From the NCBI GenBank assembly GCA_036250225.1, contig JAPZLL010000002.1, positions 434,001 through 498,000 of the forward strand: a stretch of 64,000 nt of DNA, read 5' to 3'. Shown here piece by piece: positions 11,121-23,174 of this stretch; position 1 is the stretch's first letter, and each line of letters opens with the position of its first letter. This DNA comes from Cercophora sp. LCS_1. Lineage: Eukaryota; Ascomycota; Sordariomycetes; Sordariales; Lasiosphaeriaceae. The notes beneath the pieces are model-generated. The model ran no database searches, was not told where the DNA came from, and worked only from the letters and a program-made list of their open reading frames with translations. Both the position numbers and the translations under genes were made by a program.

Positions 11121-13098
11121 GCACTGAAGAGCGAGGACGGTGACGGTGCAATGACACGGGCTCGTCGAACTCTCGAGAGTTGATATATGACGGCGAGACA
11201 AAGACCAGCGAACATGCTTTGATACCAGGAATAAAGGGGAAAAAGCGGTATGTAAGCCCCAGGGCCCGGTCAGCACCAAAGCAGGAGCAGAAGCTTGGCC
11301 TCGGCGTCGAGGAAAGATTGCAGCGAAATAAAAAGAAGACAAAACCCACATGCATGCCGCTCGTCGAACTAGTTTATTTCCAGCCGACTACTTTGCATGC
11401 GGCTGCGTGGGGGACACTAAAGTGATATATCGGGACAAGGCATGACGCGAGCCTTATAATCGCGGAGCCTCATCACCGAGCATGAAGGCGACGGCGAGGC
11501 AACCTGCTCTCGCTCGTCTCAAACATCCACAGCCACTTGGCTGGTGACAAGACGCCGTGTTTTGGGTAGACCGAGCATCGTGATTTGGCACCGTCGTCAG
11601 CTTGCTCGTTGTAAGGCACTCGGGAATTTGGACGGTGAGGCTGCCCGGAAGCGGCGCTGGCATGACCTGAAACGAGCTAAACCAGGGCAAATGACGTTGG
11701 ACGCCAGGCTTCCTCACTCGTCCGACGTCGGCTCACCGCAATATTTGCATAGGGATCATCGATGCGAAAAAGGCCTTTTCAAGGTCTGGACAATGTTTCG
11801 CAAGGCAGAAGTCTCGAAACGAACTTGCCGACAGGTTTGACTGCGAGATGATGACGTCGAGAGGCCTGTTGGGAGAATGGAAGAGCAACCAACTCGGCAC
11901 ACCGGGAAGTTGAGCATGAAAAAGAAACCAACTTCAAGCGGTACTTCGGCAAATCTCAAGCGTCTAATTCGTCATGTGCCGTGGCATTGTCTTTCAGCAT
12001 GTGCTGGAGAATGATGTCAAGTGAAGACGCCCTCACCAGTCTGGAGCTCAAGGCTGCGGTGATGGAACCTCACTGTCAACGCCAAGCCAGCGTCGGCGGT
12101 GGGTACGTCGTCCGCGAATGATAGCTGAGGCGCAATGAGGCATAGCGCGTCGCTGAAACGCGTCCCCAGCTTGTGGTGGGCCATCATTGAGCCCCTGTCG
12201 ATTCTGAGACAAACGGTTTGCGGGGCTCTTGTTCGCATGAAAACGCAAACAAGACCTCATCTGCTGGCAGCTGGCCTCATGTTATGATTTAAAGATACCA
12301 AGACGCCAGCGTGTCTGTCTTTGCGACTCTCGCGGAGCCTTAGCTCCTTGCCTCAATTGTATTTCCGCGATGCTATTTTGGTGCGGCCAGGTGGTTGCTA
12401 GGCAGGCCGAAAAAAAGAAAATAAACAAATACCAGATCTTTTGAACGGATCGATCGAACTTCGGATGCGATGGCGGGAGATCAGACATGACGATCTCCCC
12501 GCTTGGCTAAAGCTGGGTAGTTTCTCTTGGGTCGTCAAAGTTCACCAAGTCCAGATGTTAATCACATTTTGGTGTAGACCTCAGTGTCAGTGTATGTCGT
12601 GCAACGTCGGTGTTCTGGGGCAGATCTGGAACCGAGGCCTAGTGGGACAGAGACAGTCAGCCCGTCCTGAAATTCCAAGTGGTCGCGTTTGGAGTTGCCT
12701 GTCAACAGGATGTGGGGTGAAGCCCATAATTGCTCAGCTCATCTTTGGGAAGGAGGACACTAACGAAATCAACACAACAGCTTCTGCTGCTGCCCTGCCG
12801 AGCCTTCCTTGCACCGTGCAGCGCCCCCTTGCACCCCTTACTGCGTGCATCCCCGTCACCCTTCCCTGAGAAACGCGTTTCTGAGATCCGTCCCTTCCTT
12901 TCATCTGGCATTTCGCCCCGTGTTTCCTCAAACTTTTTTTTTCTCTTCCACTTCGTTTCCCATTCCGAACCATTGCCACAATCCGAACCTCGGCTTCGAT
13001 CTCACTTTTTTGAGTCTCGATTTGATCTGAACTCTTCGAGATCCGCTTCGTTCACCCGTTCTGCAGCTTTTGCGACATCACCGTTGCCCGCTTTCGAC
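11121..13098. other. Intergenic region with the NTF2-like gene leader
   Basis: About 2 kb between divergent genes, no convincing coding sequence. The last 200 bases before 13099 are markedly C/T-rich (for example the run of T at 12931-12939), typical of fungal promoters and leaders. Confidence 0.5.
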
Positions 13099-14820
13099 AT
13101 GGCGCTGCAGACTGCATACAAGCAGTTCCTCGCTGCGCCAAGCTCATCCGCGCTGGCCGCAGACGCGTCGTTGCACTACATTACCACGACGACTAGTTAT
13201 ACTGGCGCTACCGAGATCATCAAGCACCTGGGCACCCAGCGCAACCAGATCAAGAAGAAGAAGGAGACCCCGCTCTATGCGATCGAGGGCCAGAACGCAG
13301 TTGTCACAGAGGTCGAGACCACATTGGAGTTTGTTACTGGCGGAGGCTCCTACCTTCCCGGCCTCGACGACAACTTTCTGGCCGACCGTACCGTTTACTT
13401 CCCGATTGTAAGCGCATTCTCTTGGATGCCCCGCGAAATGTTTCTCCACTGACATGCCCCTCCACAGATCCACATTGTGACGTTTGACGGCCAGGGCAAG
13501 ATCACACAGATCCGCCAAAGCTGGGACCAGGGATCGCTTCTCAAGCAGCTCGATGTTATTGGTAAGACTGGCCGCAACTGGCCGATCCGTGACAGCAAGG
13601 ACCAGATTGGTCTGATCACAAGATGTGTCAAGCCGGTTGAGGGTGCAGCGGCCGTTCAGGAGACGGTCGTGCGCTCGCGGACCAACTCGAACAACATCAT
13701 GCGGGACCCGCATGCATCGCTGGCGCTCTTTGCGCCGCGCGAGGAAGTCGAGAGTTCTGCCCCGTCAGTGGTGTCGCCGTACGCCGGAAACCGCCCTCGC
13801 CAACGCTCGTTCACCGAGATCTTAGGCGACGAGCCTGAGGAGGATGAGGGCTCGCCAACCAGGGGCCGCGAGCGTTCCCAGTCTCCCAGCAAAGCCATTG
13901 CACCCAAGATCGGTGCTGGCAAGAACTTCCAGCCTATTCGTCTCTTTGAGGCTGATGAGAACGAGGAGGTCGACCAGGAAACGCCCAAAGCCTCTCCTGA
14001 GAAGCTTGTTCGCCCAAACCCGAAGAAGTACCAGCATTTTGACTTTGCCGACGGATCGGAGCCTCAAGATCAACCAAAGACCGGCGTGGACTTTGACCAG
14101 AAGCCAAAGACCAAGCACGACAGCAACTGGTCGTTTGATGACTTCGTGACGCCTCAAAAGCCGACGGCAACTCGTGTTCTCCACAAAGCTCGTGAGGTTC
14201 GCCACTGGGGTAATGAAGAGGATGTAGTTGAGGACAGCCCGGAGCGGAAGCCAGCTGCCACCAAGCCGCGTCGCGATGCGGAGGCACACTTCGAGTTTGT
14301 GGATGACGGTCCGAATACGGCTGAGCCGCGCATCATCGGACGTCCTCGCGGCGCCGCCCACAACACTGGCTTGGGCTTGTACGAGAACAATCTTTACAAC
14401 GAAGACGGCTCGGCCCCGACTCCTGGCCCTGCCCCGCTCGGCAATATCACAAACCTTGGAGGCCGTCGAAAGGACTTTGACGCCCACTTTGTTGTGGCCG
14501 ACCAATCGCCCAATGCTGGCAATGGCAACGGCGCGAAGGTGGACCCCTCAAAGATCAGTGACGATCGCAAGAAGGCTGTCAACATGATGCAGAGCAACTG
14601 GGATGCATACGACGAGTCGCCGGCGCATAAGGAAAACAGCAACCCGAACTCGAAGAACCCTATTGACGACCGGGGTATCGCGATCGCAGGAGACGGCATG
14701 GGCGGCAAGAAAGGAACCAACCGTGACTGGCTTTTCGGTGACGACATTGAGAAGCCGGTCCGCGCCATTCCCGGGAAGCAGCCCAAGAATGCAAAGTCGG
14801 ATAACTTCTGGGACTTTTAA
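13099..14820 (+). CDS. NTF2-like domain protein with disordered acidic C-terminal region
   Basis: Exons 13099-13407 and 13468-14820, 553 aa. The first 150 residues look like an NTF2-fold: YKQFLAAPSS...DASLHYITTT, a cone-type helix, then strands ending IHIVTFDGQGKITQIRQSWDQGSLLKQL. The remaining 400 residues are polar and probably disordered, with recurring short aromatic-acidic motifs: QHFDFADGS, SNWSFDDF, AHFEFVDDG, AHFVVADQS, NWDAYDES, RDWLFGDD and NFWDF at the very end. The GIAIAGDGMGGKKGTNRDW segment resembles a motif I recall from uncharacterised fungal proteins. Function unknown; the motif array suggests a scaffold binding one partner several times. Start chosen as the ATG in good context (CGACATGGC) after a pyrimidine-rich leader. 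Confidence 0.85.
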
Positions 14821-15671
14821 ATCTCGGCGCGGGCTCCTGAAGGAAGAAACAACAACGGATAATGTCTGTTTATGAATATATGTATTGACGATGATTCATG
14901 AGGGAACAACATACAATGTTACACCGAACCCCTGGTTCTGGAGGCTGCCCATGGAGATTTCGTTTCCTCTGTCTGTATCGGCCACTCGCAACTCGTGGCG
15001 ATCCCGCATTTCCTTCGGTTTTGTTTTGGAGGAGTTTTAGGAAGGATGCCGGACTTGCATGGAAAATCGCTCCACTTCGCGGTACCGGGCTCTCGGGAAT
15101 ACCTGTTGTGTTATCATTGTTGGATTGTGGTGTTCTCACCTGGTCTTTTTTTTTTTTAACTGAGTAGGACTCGGGATGTGTCTAGCCTTTCATAGTCTCG
15201 ACGTGAGATAGCTGAACGCGACATTTACTGAAGATGGCTGGGTGACTCTTGCAAGACACTGAGTGACAACACGAACCGACGGTGACAGGCTCACGGTTCC
15301 CTGCTGCTGTTGTTAGGATTATCATTTCCTTGGGCCCTTGAACAACTGGCAATTCAGCCACCCAAAGTCTGCTAAAGATATATACTCTCAATCTTTCTCT
15401 AACCTTGTCTTTGCTCATCCATCGATAAGCACGGTAACAGCAATAGGAATAACCTTCACCACTTCCCGAGAACCCAAACCTTGAACCATACCTTACCTCC
15501 GGCCGTGCCTTCAAACTAAAAGCGGGGTGGTCTCAAAACCCGTACAAGTTCCCAAAATGAACTTTCACACCTCATCGTTATCACCGCTCACGGGAATCAA
15601 CACTCGCTTCTGACCACATCACATCTTAATTACAATGGCAGCATCAAACATCTCACTTCTCTTATCCCTCA
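14821..15671. other. Intergenic region, no gene seen
   Basis: Contains the 3' end of the NTF2-like gene; no recognisable coding sequence on either strand. Confidence 0.5.
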
Positions 15672-16190
15672 ATGCCAACATCGCCATTCAACTTGCCCTA
15701 TCCCTCAATCATGGCATCGACACGAAAATTCCTCTGCTCAACCCTCGCCTGCCCGGGTCTCTACTACAACAACCCCAAACGGGCAAAGGTGCTTATTGTT
15801 GGCCTCCCAAACGCGGGTAAAACCACGCCTAATACACGCCTTTTGAAAGAGCGTGGTTGGTTGCAACCTCGAGGGATCCGAGGGAGGATTCAGGTGGTTC
15901 GGGCGTGGACGCACACGATGCGCAAGAGGGGTATCGTTCTTATTGGTCTTGATGTTGGCCATCGCCTTGACGCTGGGGATCATGATGGACTGGATGGGCG
16001 ACAACAAGGTGGACAGGATATTGGCGACCATTGTCGACTCGAGCCACAAAACACGGACGGACGCTATCGCCGGGGGTTCAAGGCTATTGTATTCATCCTC
16101 GATGCTGCGGAGTTACATGCTTTGGCTGGCGTTGCGGGGGATGGGGTGCCGGTTTTGGTGTTGCGGGATGAGCTTGATAGGGGCGGGTGA
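15672..16190 (+). pseudogene. ARF/SAR/SRP-receptor-beta-like small GTPase remnant
   Basis: Open frame of 172 aa. Residues about 25-40 read KRAKVLIVGLPNAGKTT, a clear P-loop of the ARF/SAR type. Near the end come FKAIVFILDAAEL, like strand beta-4 of that family (usually followed by a helix), and VPVLVLRDELD where a G4 NKxD would be expected. The middle 75 residues, where switch I and the DxxG motif should lie, show no resemblance and are Arg/Gly/Asp-rich as in out-of-frame translation. The total length is roughly right for an ARF but the core is scrambled, so a decayed copy or a frameshifted gene is more likely than a working GTPase. A short-intron gene that I failed to splice is the alternative. 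Confidence 0.4.
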
Positions 16191-16547
16191 CACGTAATGT
16201 GATTCCCACCCGTGGTGAACGTGAGCTCACTTGGAGTCGGCGAGAAAGCCGGACGTGATTTGGGAGAGGCTTCGGATGGGGGAAATAACAGGTCGGCCGG
16301 CGAGGGCGTTTGCGCGCCCGATGAGGATCAGGGTGGGATAATTCTGGGGAGGGGATTAGATGGTGAGAGTCTGAGGGGACCAGTGGAAGTTTGTTCAGTA
16401 AACATGTGTATGTCAGATGTATGACCAGGTACCGGGTATCTTGCTAACAAACCAACCACTCCATTCTAAACACCTCTGTCCAGTTCCATCCTTACGATCC
16501 AAACGCCGCGCTACCAAAGTCCAAGCCAATATTCCATACCCAGCGTC
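16191..16547. other. Intergenic region, no gene seen
   Basis: About 360 bases between the GTPase-like remnant and the 3' end of the permease; nothing recognisable. Confidence 0.5.
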
Positions 16548-18584
16548 TCAACAAAGAAATTTATACACCCTCTTCCAAACTGGCCACGTCTTCTTCTCTT
16601 CCCTCTCCAGCGCCGCAAGAACCGGCAAGTTAAAACCCCTCCGCCCCGTATCAACATCCATGTCCCTAATCCTCACCACCTTGGTACGAAACCACAGCTT
16701 ATGCCCAACATAAAACACGGCTACAATCGGGACACACATGTACTGCAGAAAGAAATTCTGCGCCCTGCTCCGCCCATTGACCGCACCCAGTGACGGTCCC
16801 CGGTCTGTATCCCCTGTCAGGACCTGCGGCGTCTCAACGGGCCATGCGGCCGTCCAGAACTGCGCTATCAGCACAATCGCGTTGAACGCTAAACCCACAT
16901 AAGACCCGGCGACGCCCGCTTGCGCGCGAAAGGCGATTTCATCCAGGGAGCGACCTTTCGCCGCCCATGCTTTTCTAAAGCGGATGTGGGCGAGGCAGAT
17001 GGAGCCCCATGTAAAGATGGACGAGAGGCCGGAGACGGCGAGCAGCCAGTCGAGGATGTTGGCTTGCTCGGGGAGGTCGGCGAGATACCCTAGGAGACCA
17101 ACGAGGGAGGCGACGATGATGGCGACGAGGGGTCTGCCGCGGCGGTCGACGTAGCCTAGGATGGCGGGGGCTTGGCGCTGGTCTGCGAGAGCCGCGAGGG
17201 TGCGCGAGGAGCCAAAGACGGCTGAGTTGCCGACTGAGATGACGGCGACGAGGATGACGCCGTTCATGACGCCCGGGAGGATCGAGATGCCGGCGGATTC
17301 AATGGCGATGACAAAGGGGGAGGCGGATGTGTCGACCATGGACTTGGCGCCGCCGAGCAGACGCGGGTGGTTGTACGGTACCAGCAGCCCCACGAGGGCG
17401 AGGGCTACAATATAGAAGAGGGTGATGCGCCAAAAGACTTGCTTGATGGCTGTGGGGAGGGACTTTCGCGGGTTGACGGTTTCGGCCGCAGCCAGGCCAA
17501 CAAGTTCTGTTCCAGCAAAGGCAAAGGCGGCCGTGACAAAGACGGAGCAGAGGCCTTTGAAGCCGTTGTGGAAGGCTCCTGGGTCGCTCCAGTATTTCCC
17601 TCCGATATACCCTTCGTCTGGGTATCCGCCAATGTTGATGACGATCCCAAGCAGGATGAAGCCGATGACGGCCGTGATTTTGATGATGGCAAAGATAAAC
17701 TCGGCTTCGCCGTAGCCTTTGACGCCAAAGAGGTTGATGGTGACGATGGTGACGAGGAATATCGTCACAAATATCGATCGGTGTAGGCCGCTGTTCCAAT
17801 ACCCAACAGTCAACGACGCGGCCACGATTTCCAGCGGCAAGACGATCAGCCATTGCATGGCATAATTCCAACCCATGGCAAAACCCCACGCCGGATCGAG
17901 AAACCTCGTCGAATATGACGAAAACGAGCCGGCCACCGGAAACGTAACTGCGAGTTCGCCGAGGGCTTGAACGGTGCAGTAAAGCATGATCCCTATGAAG
18001 CCGTAGGCGACGAGCAAGGACGCCGGGCCCCCCATGTTGAGAGACTTGCCCGAGGCCACAAATAGGCCGGTCCCTGCATCGGTCAACTCAAATCCCCCTT
18101 ACTCTCAAACCACAGACATACCAATAGAACCACCAATAGCGATCATCTGCAAATGCCTCCCCTTCAGCTCCCTCGACAAGCTCGTATTCGCCGTATAAAA
18201 AGTCGCCGCCGCCAAATCAAAGTAATGCGCCCCCTGATGCTCACGCTCACGAGAAGGCACATACTCCAGATGATTTCCCCCCGCATCGTCATCCTCATCA
18301 TCCTCATCATGATAGTCACCACCGCGCACACTGCCCGTCCCCCTTTCGCTGTCCTCACGACTATGAACCACAATCCTGGGCGTGATCCGTCGGTTCGGAT
18401 CCCGTCTAAACGAATTCAGCCATCGTCCAAGGGCGTCACTCCCCCTTTCCCGGCGTCCACGTGGTCGTTGGTCGTTGTACAGATATGCAGGTTCCCGGCC
18501 CCAGATGCTCCCTCCATCCTGGCCGCCACCGGACTCGGTCTTGAAGCTGAGCCGGTTCAGCTCTAGGTCGCGGTCTGTGGCCAT
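16548..18584 (-). CDS. Amino-acid permease (YAT/GAP1-type, APC superfamily)
   Basis: Plasma-membrane proton-coupled amino-acid uptake. Exons 18584-18122 and 18073-16548 join to 662 aa. The junction restores the family signature IAIGGSIGTGLFVASGKSL at TM1, which is split by the 48-nt intron. Then follow GELAVTFPVAGSFSSYSTRF (TM2-TM3 loop), about twelve membrane segments, and EYPxE-like AAAETVNPRKSLPTAIKQVFWRI, all characteristic of fungal general amino-acid permeases. The cytoplasmic N-terminus is unusually long (about 150 residues) and includes a run of Asp/Glu (HDEDDEDDDAGG) before the REHQ...SRELKGRHLQM segment. Start at 18584 (MATDRDLEL) is preferred over the upstream ATG at 18629. The C-terminus ends in a basic/Trp segment as in homologues. 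Confidence 0.92.
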
Positions 18585-20161
18585 CACGTCCGTTTCTCTC
18601 AGAAAACGAAAACAGTGATCTGGGTTCAAGAGAGGGCACCGATATCAAGTCGCAAATCGTTCGGGAACTAGTTCCGGGGTGCGGGTTCATGTCACTGGAC
18701 ACTTGGCGGCATCATCTTCGTAGCTGCCGTTGGGAACTCGGCAGATCTTCGAGCGCTTCCAGGGCTGTTTTGGTGTTTCAATTGTGTGTATCTTTGAGAA
18801 CAGGAACAAGAGACGTCCAAAGAAAAGCACGAAAGATAAAAAAAAATCGGAGGGAAAATAAAAAGGAGAGATGACACGGCACGGCACAGCCAGACAGGAC
18901 AGGGCTGGCTGAAGGATGTTCTCTCTCTCTCAAAAAGAGGCTGGATTTGGGAGATGGCTTATCATGGCCAGCTGGGGTATCATTTTCTACCTTACCTTGA
19001 GCCCTATTGCTTGCTGGGCTTGCCGCGGCGAGTGTGCGGTGCAGCAGCATTGGCGACGCAGTCAATTGGTCCCCGACGCAAGTGTGATGAGAAGTGCGAC
19101 TGCTGGACGGCTTGACGGGAGGATGCACGGCAGGGGGTCATCCCACACTCAACGACTTCCCGTGAGGTGGGGGGGGGACCAACCAATCCAGGCGCAACCC
19201 AAGCGAAGGTCCCGTCGTCGACTGGTAAGGCAGCTGGAACTTTACCACGCCACATCTCTCCCTCCCCTCCGTCGATCCCATTGATCCGCTTTTGACGACC
19301 TTTCAATGTCCAAAGGGATGCCACCCTTCGCCTCACCGGATGGACGGTCCCGGCCGGGCTGGCTGGCTGGCGCTCTCACCCCCACCCGCCGAATTTCACC
19401 GCACGGCGTCCACGTCAGGATCTGTTAATATCCGTGATAATTCGGTGCGCAACAACCAACACATCTCCAATACTCCGTCGCCTATAGCGCGGCCTGGTTC
19501 CGACGCAACGGCGAGGGACAATTTGGGAGTGTTGTATCGCCCAGCCCTGCCAACCTCTCCCTCCCCAAACATAACCGGATGCCTGATGCCTGCCTCCAAT
19601 GGAACGGCGGCTGATAAGCACTGGGTGGTATTAGGATTCAGACATGGGTGCTGCACTGTTCGACAAACAAAACCATGTGGCCTTTCCTCCATCAGTTTTC
19701 CGTCGGATTATTTACTCCTGCTTATTTTCTCCTTGTCCGGGGACTCTTCGTTGATGTCTGCCCTTGCTTGCGGTCTGTGATACGGACAGCCAATGGTGGC
19801 CGTTGCCGAGGAAATGTCTCACCTTATCTCTCCTCCCCGGTGTCGCACCACACCTTCCCACACTTTTCAACAATAGAACAGGAACCGGGACACGTAGAGA
19901 TACCAACCCGTCCGACGGGAGTGAACAAACCGGAAAACTCAAATCACAGCAACAAGCCGCTGACTGGCCAAATTTGATATCCGAACAGGGGCACATTTCA
20001 GATTTAAGCTGCCCAAACACCAAATATGTACGGTATGCTTACACTACTGACACAGACACAGACACAGACACAAAACCGCCCCAACACCAATGATGAGAAT
20101 TGCCTCCCGTAAAGAACCGATCCAAGTCCCCATTTAATAATCCGGCCACCTAAATACTACC
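18585..20161. other. Intergenic region, no gene seen
   Basis: About 1.6 kb holding the permease promoter and the mannosidase 3' end. It includes a short (ACACAG) repeat at 20050-20072. The overlapping frames at 19292-19780 and 19396-19692 have no recognisable features. Confidence 0.5.
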
Positions 20162-22184
20162 CTAATGCTTCTCTCGTTTCCTCCTCGTCCAACCCGTATG
20201 GAACAACGGCCCCATATCAAACCTGGGGAACGGATGCGCCTCCGTATTAAACACAACCTTGTCGAGCGGCAACAAATCATCATCCGAGAACAGCAAGTAG
20301 AAATACTTGAGCGTCTCCGCCAGCCAAAAGCTCTCCATGTTGTCCTTGAACACGGGCGGCAGTACATTCGCGTTCGATAACGACGTGAAGCCACTGCCGT
20401 CCTCGACCGCCGTGTAGTTCATAAAACTCTTGAACATCTCCCAGCCCCAGTCCCGGTACGTTTGATCGCCGGTGATGCGCCACATGTAGAACAAGCTTTC
20501 TACCGTCTCGGGCCGCTGTAGGTTGTGGCTGTCGAACTGCTTGACCTCAAAGTCCTTGCGCCAAAACGCCTCCGGATCCGGGTCGAATCCTACGGGCGCC
20601 TGGTGGTCAGCGCCCTCTTCGGGATGCGGCTTTGCAATCTTGAAGTAGGTGATCTCGCCTGCCAGACCGGTTTTGGTGGCCTTGTACATGCCCCAGCACG
20701 TTTGCATCAGCTCCCGCGCGAGCTGCATGTCCTTCTTGTCTTGCTTGCTCCACTTCTTGTTCAGACTCGCTTTTCGCTCCGTCTGACCGCCTGTCGCGGC
20801 CAAGGCGATGGTGCCGGGCATGAAGCACACAAGATGATCCATCTTGGATGACAGCTCGCCGTCCAGACCGCTGGGTCGTTCGCCAATGATGGTGAACTGG
20901 GCGTGCTCCGTATACGTGACGAGGTGCTTGCGCACGCCCTTGAGGGCCTCCTTCCACATATCTCGGTAGACAAACTCCTTCTTGTTGGTCTGAAGGAACT
21001 GTTTGATCAGATATTCATAGTACGAGTCGCCGCGGCTGCCAAGACGGATGTTGTTACCGCGGAACTCGCCCGTCTTGGGGTAGATGAAGATTGGCACAAG
21101 GCCGTCCTGAGCGGCGTTGTCGTCAATCACCTGGATGGCCTTTTCAGCCTTGTCCCAGAAATCTTTCTCGCCCGTGAGCTTGGCGAGGTATTTGAACTCC
21201 AGCTGGAGCGTCGCCGCCTCAGCAGTCGAGGAGGCGCCCATATCCGCATGAGACTCGAGACCCTTGAACTCAGCCAGGTTCACGCTGGCATAGGGAATGC
21301 CCGAAGGCGAGTCGAAGGCAGCCATGAGACGGTCCGCTAGGTCCTTTGCCTTCTCCAGATACAAGTCCTCGCCCGGTTTTCCGGGATCATCGTCCGGAAT
21401 AGGGGCGAGGTTGGGGAATGTGGTTGAGAGATAATGGGCGGACAACAATCCACCCATCATGCGAATCGTCGTCTCGAAGGTGTTTACGTCCTGGTTCTGG
21501 TCCCATGTAAGCTCCTTGGATAGCCACTCCCTCGCATGCGTGAGCTCTTTGGTCATGTTCATCAACATGAGGGTGTCCAGGGAGTCGATGATGATCCACC
21601 CCAGCCCCTTGGGCGCCATGTTTCTGCCCGTTTTTGACACCGGGTGAAACTCGTCGTAACCTAACGTACGTCAGCGCCTTGTCCAACGAACGGCAACGTC
21701 AACTTTGCTTACCCCAGGCATATCTCTCATACGCCCCCCAGCTCAACCTCATGGCCTCAACAACCCTCCTCCTCCTCTCCTCCCAATCATGCTTCCCTGA
21801 CGTCGACTTCGGCCTATCGCCCCTGACAAGACCCCACTCGCTGAGCTTGTCCCTAGCTTTATCATGGCGATCCGTGTATTGCCCAACGTACCACAGCGTG
21901 ATCAGCAGCGCCACCACAACGATGCCAAACCACCTCCTCCATCTGCATCGCCTCGAAGACCTCCCCGACGGTGTGTATGCGTATGGCTTATCCTTGTACA
22001 TGGGTAACGCGGCCCGGCTGGGACTCATAAAATCACCCACCCGGTCCGGCAGCCCGCCCAGGACACCTGATCGTGGGAGTCCACCCGATCGGTTCGACGA
22101 TCCGGACGACGCCCAGAGCCGGTCCTCGAGCTGCCGCTGCGGGTTGGAAAACGACGGGGTATTTTTTGGTAGGGAAAACGACAT
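20162..22184 (-). CDS. Mannosyl-oligosaccharide 1,2-alpha-mannosidase, class I (GH47)
   Basis: ER/Golgi type II membrane enzyme that trims Man9GlcNAc2 N-glycans. Exons 22184-21713 and 21660-20162 join to 656 aa; the join gives RYAWGYDEFHPVSKTGRNM, a GH47 hallmark at the start of the barrel. Residues 1-80 are a cytoplasmic tail, followed by one membrane segment (WFGIVVVALLITLWYVGQY) and a short stem. Family motifs include IIDSLDTL, STAEAATLQLEF, LGSRGDSYYEYLIKQ, HLVCFMPG, LQRPETVESLFYMWR and the calcium-binding FNTEAHPF near the end. The protein ends soon after that motif, as usual for the family. Upstream shares about 1 kb with atg10, transcribed in the opposite direction. Confidence 0.95.
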
Positions 22185-23174
22185 GATTCGTCTGGTAAGG
22201 GTGGTGGTGGTAAAGTGCTCTTTAAGCAGCTATTCGTTCTCCGATCTACCAGGCTCTACTTCGACTTCGAATCTCATCGGGCAGTGTACTTTGGTGTTCC
22301 GTGCAATCGGTGGTTTCGTTTCGCTTCGGCACACGAGGAAGAGAAAATGCTTCTCAAAATCCAGCGAGCAAACGGAATGTTTGCTGGAGGGGCGCGCAAT
22401 CCAATTCGCAAAGAAGCGCCGCCCTAAAAAGGGCAATGAGTAAGTCCCCTTTTGGAAAAGGAACCCTTGGTAAAGAGGGTGCGGACAAAACAAAATGTAC
22501 AGAAGAAGATTAATGGGAGCAGGAGGATAAAAAAACGCGGCTTCGCATTCGCCAGGTGGCTCTTACTACTATCCCTAGACACTAGGCGCGCGGAGACGTA
22601 GGGACAAAATGCAACACGGTTGCTTAAATAGCCGCCGCGATTCAGCGTAGCGCGCTTCCGCCCGTCCCGGCGTCGATGGTGGACCTTGCGGGCTACCTGT
22701 GGGGTGCAGAATGCTTGGCTGAATTGGCAGTCCTTGACAAAAGATTCGGTACAAGCGGATGCTGAACGGTCAATTTTGAAGTATGAACGCAGTTAAACAA
22801 CTGTAGAAGATAGGTAGGTTGTATTGGACTATTGGGAATAATGTTCAACGGCTGCCGGTTTCTTGGCATCGCACATCAGGTCCTTATGTCAAGATATCTC
22901 GGTTTGTCCCGTCACCGACCTGGAATTGACGAGATACAAACCCGAACCCTGATGCTTAGCAATGTGGGTTTTGTGCATTGCTGGAGGCTTGACTTCTCGT
23001 TGGGCGTCGTAAGGCGATTTTGTTCGGATTGACAGTCGTCCAAAGTTACGTGCTTGGCGTTCAGGTTTTTGGGTTCGGGTTCGTTGACTTATTGCATGGA
23101 TGTATACTTTTTACAGCATTTCCAAAGACAACACGCCCTTCCCGGGCGTCACACCAACTTAGGACCAACGCATC
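22185..23174. promoter_or_regulatory. Shared upstream region of mannosidase and atg10
   Basis: About 1 kb between divergent starts. No convincing coding sequence; promoter content inferred from position only. Confidence 0.45.
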
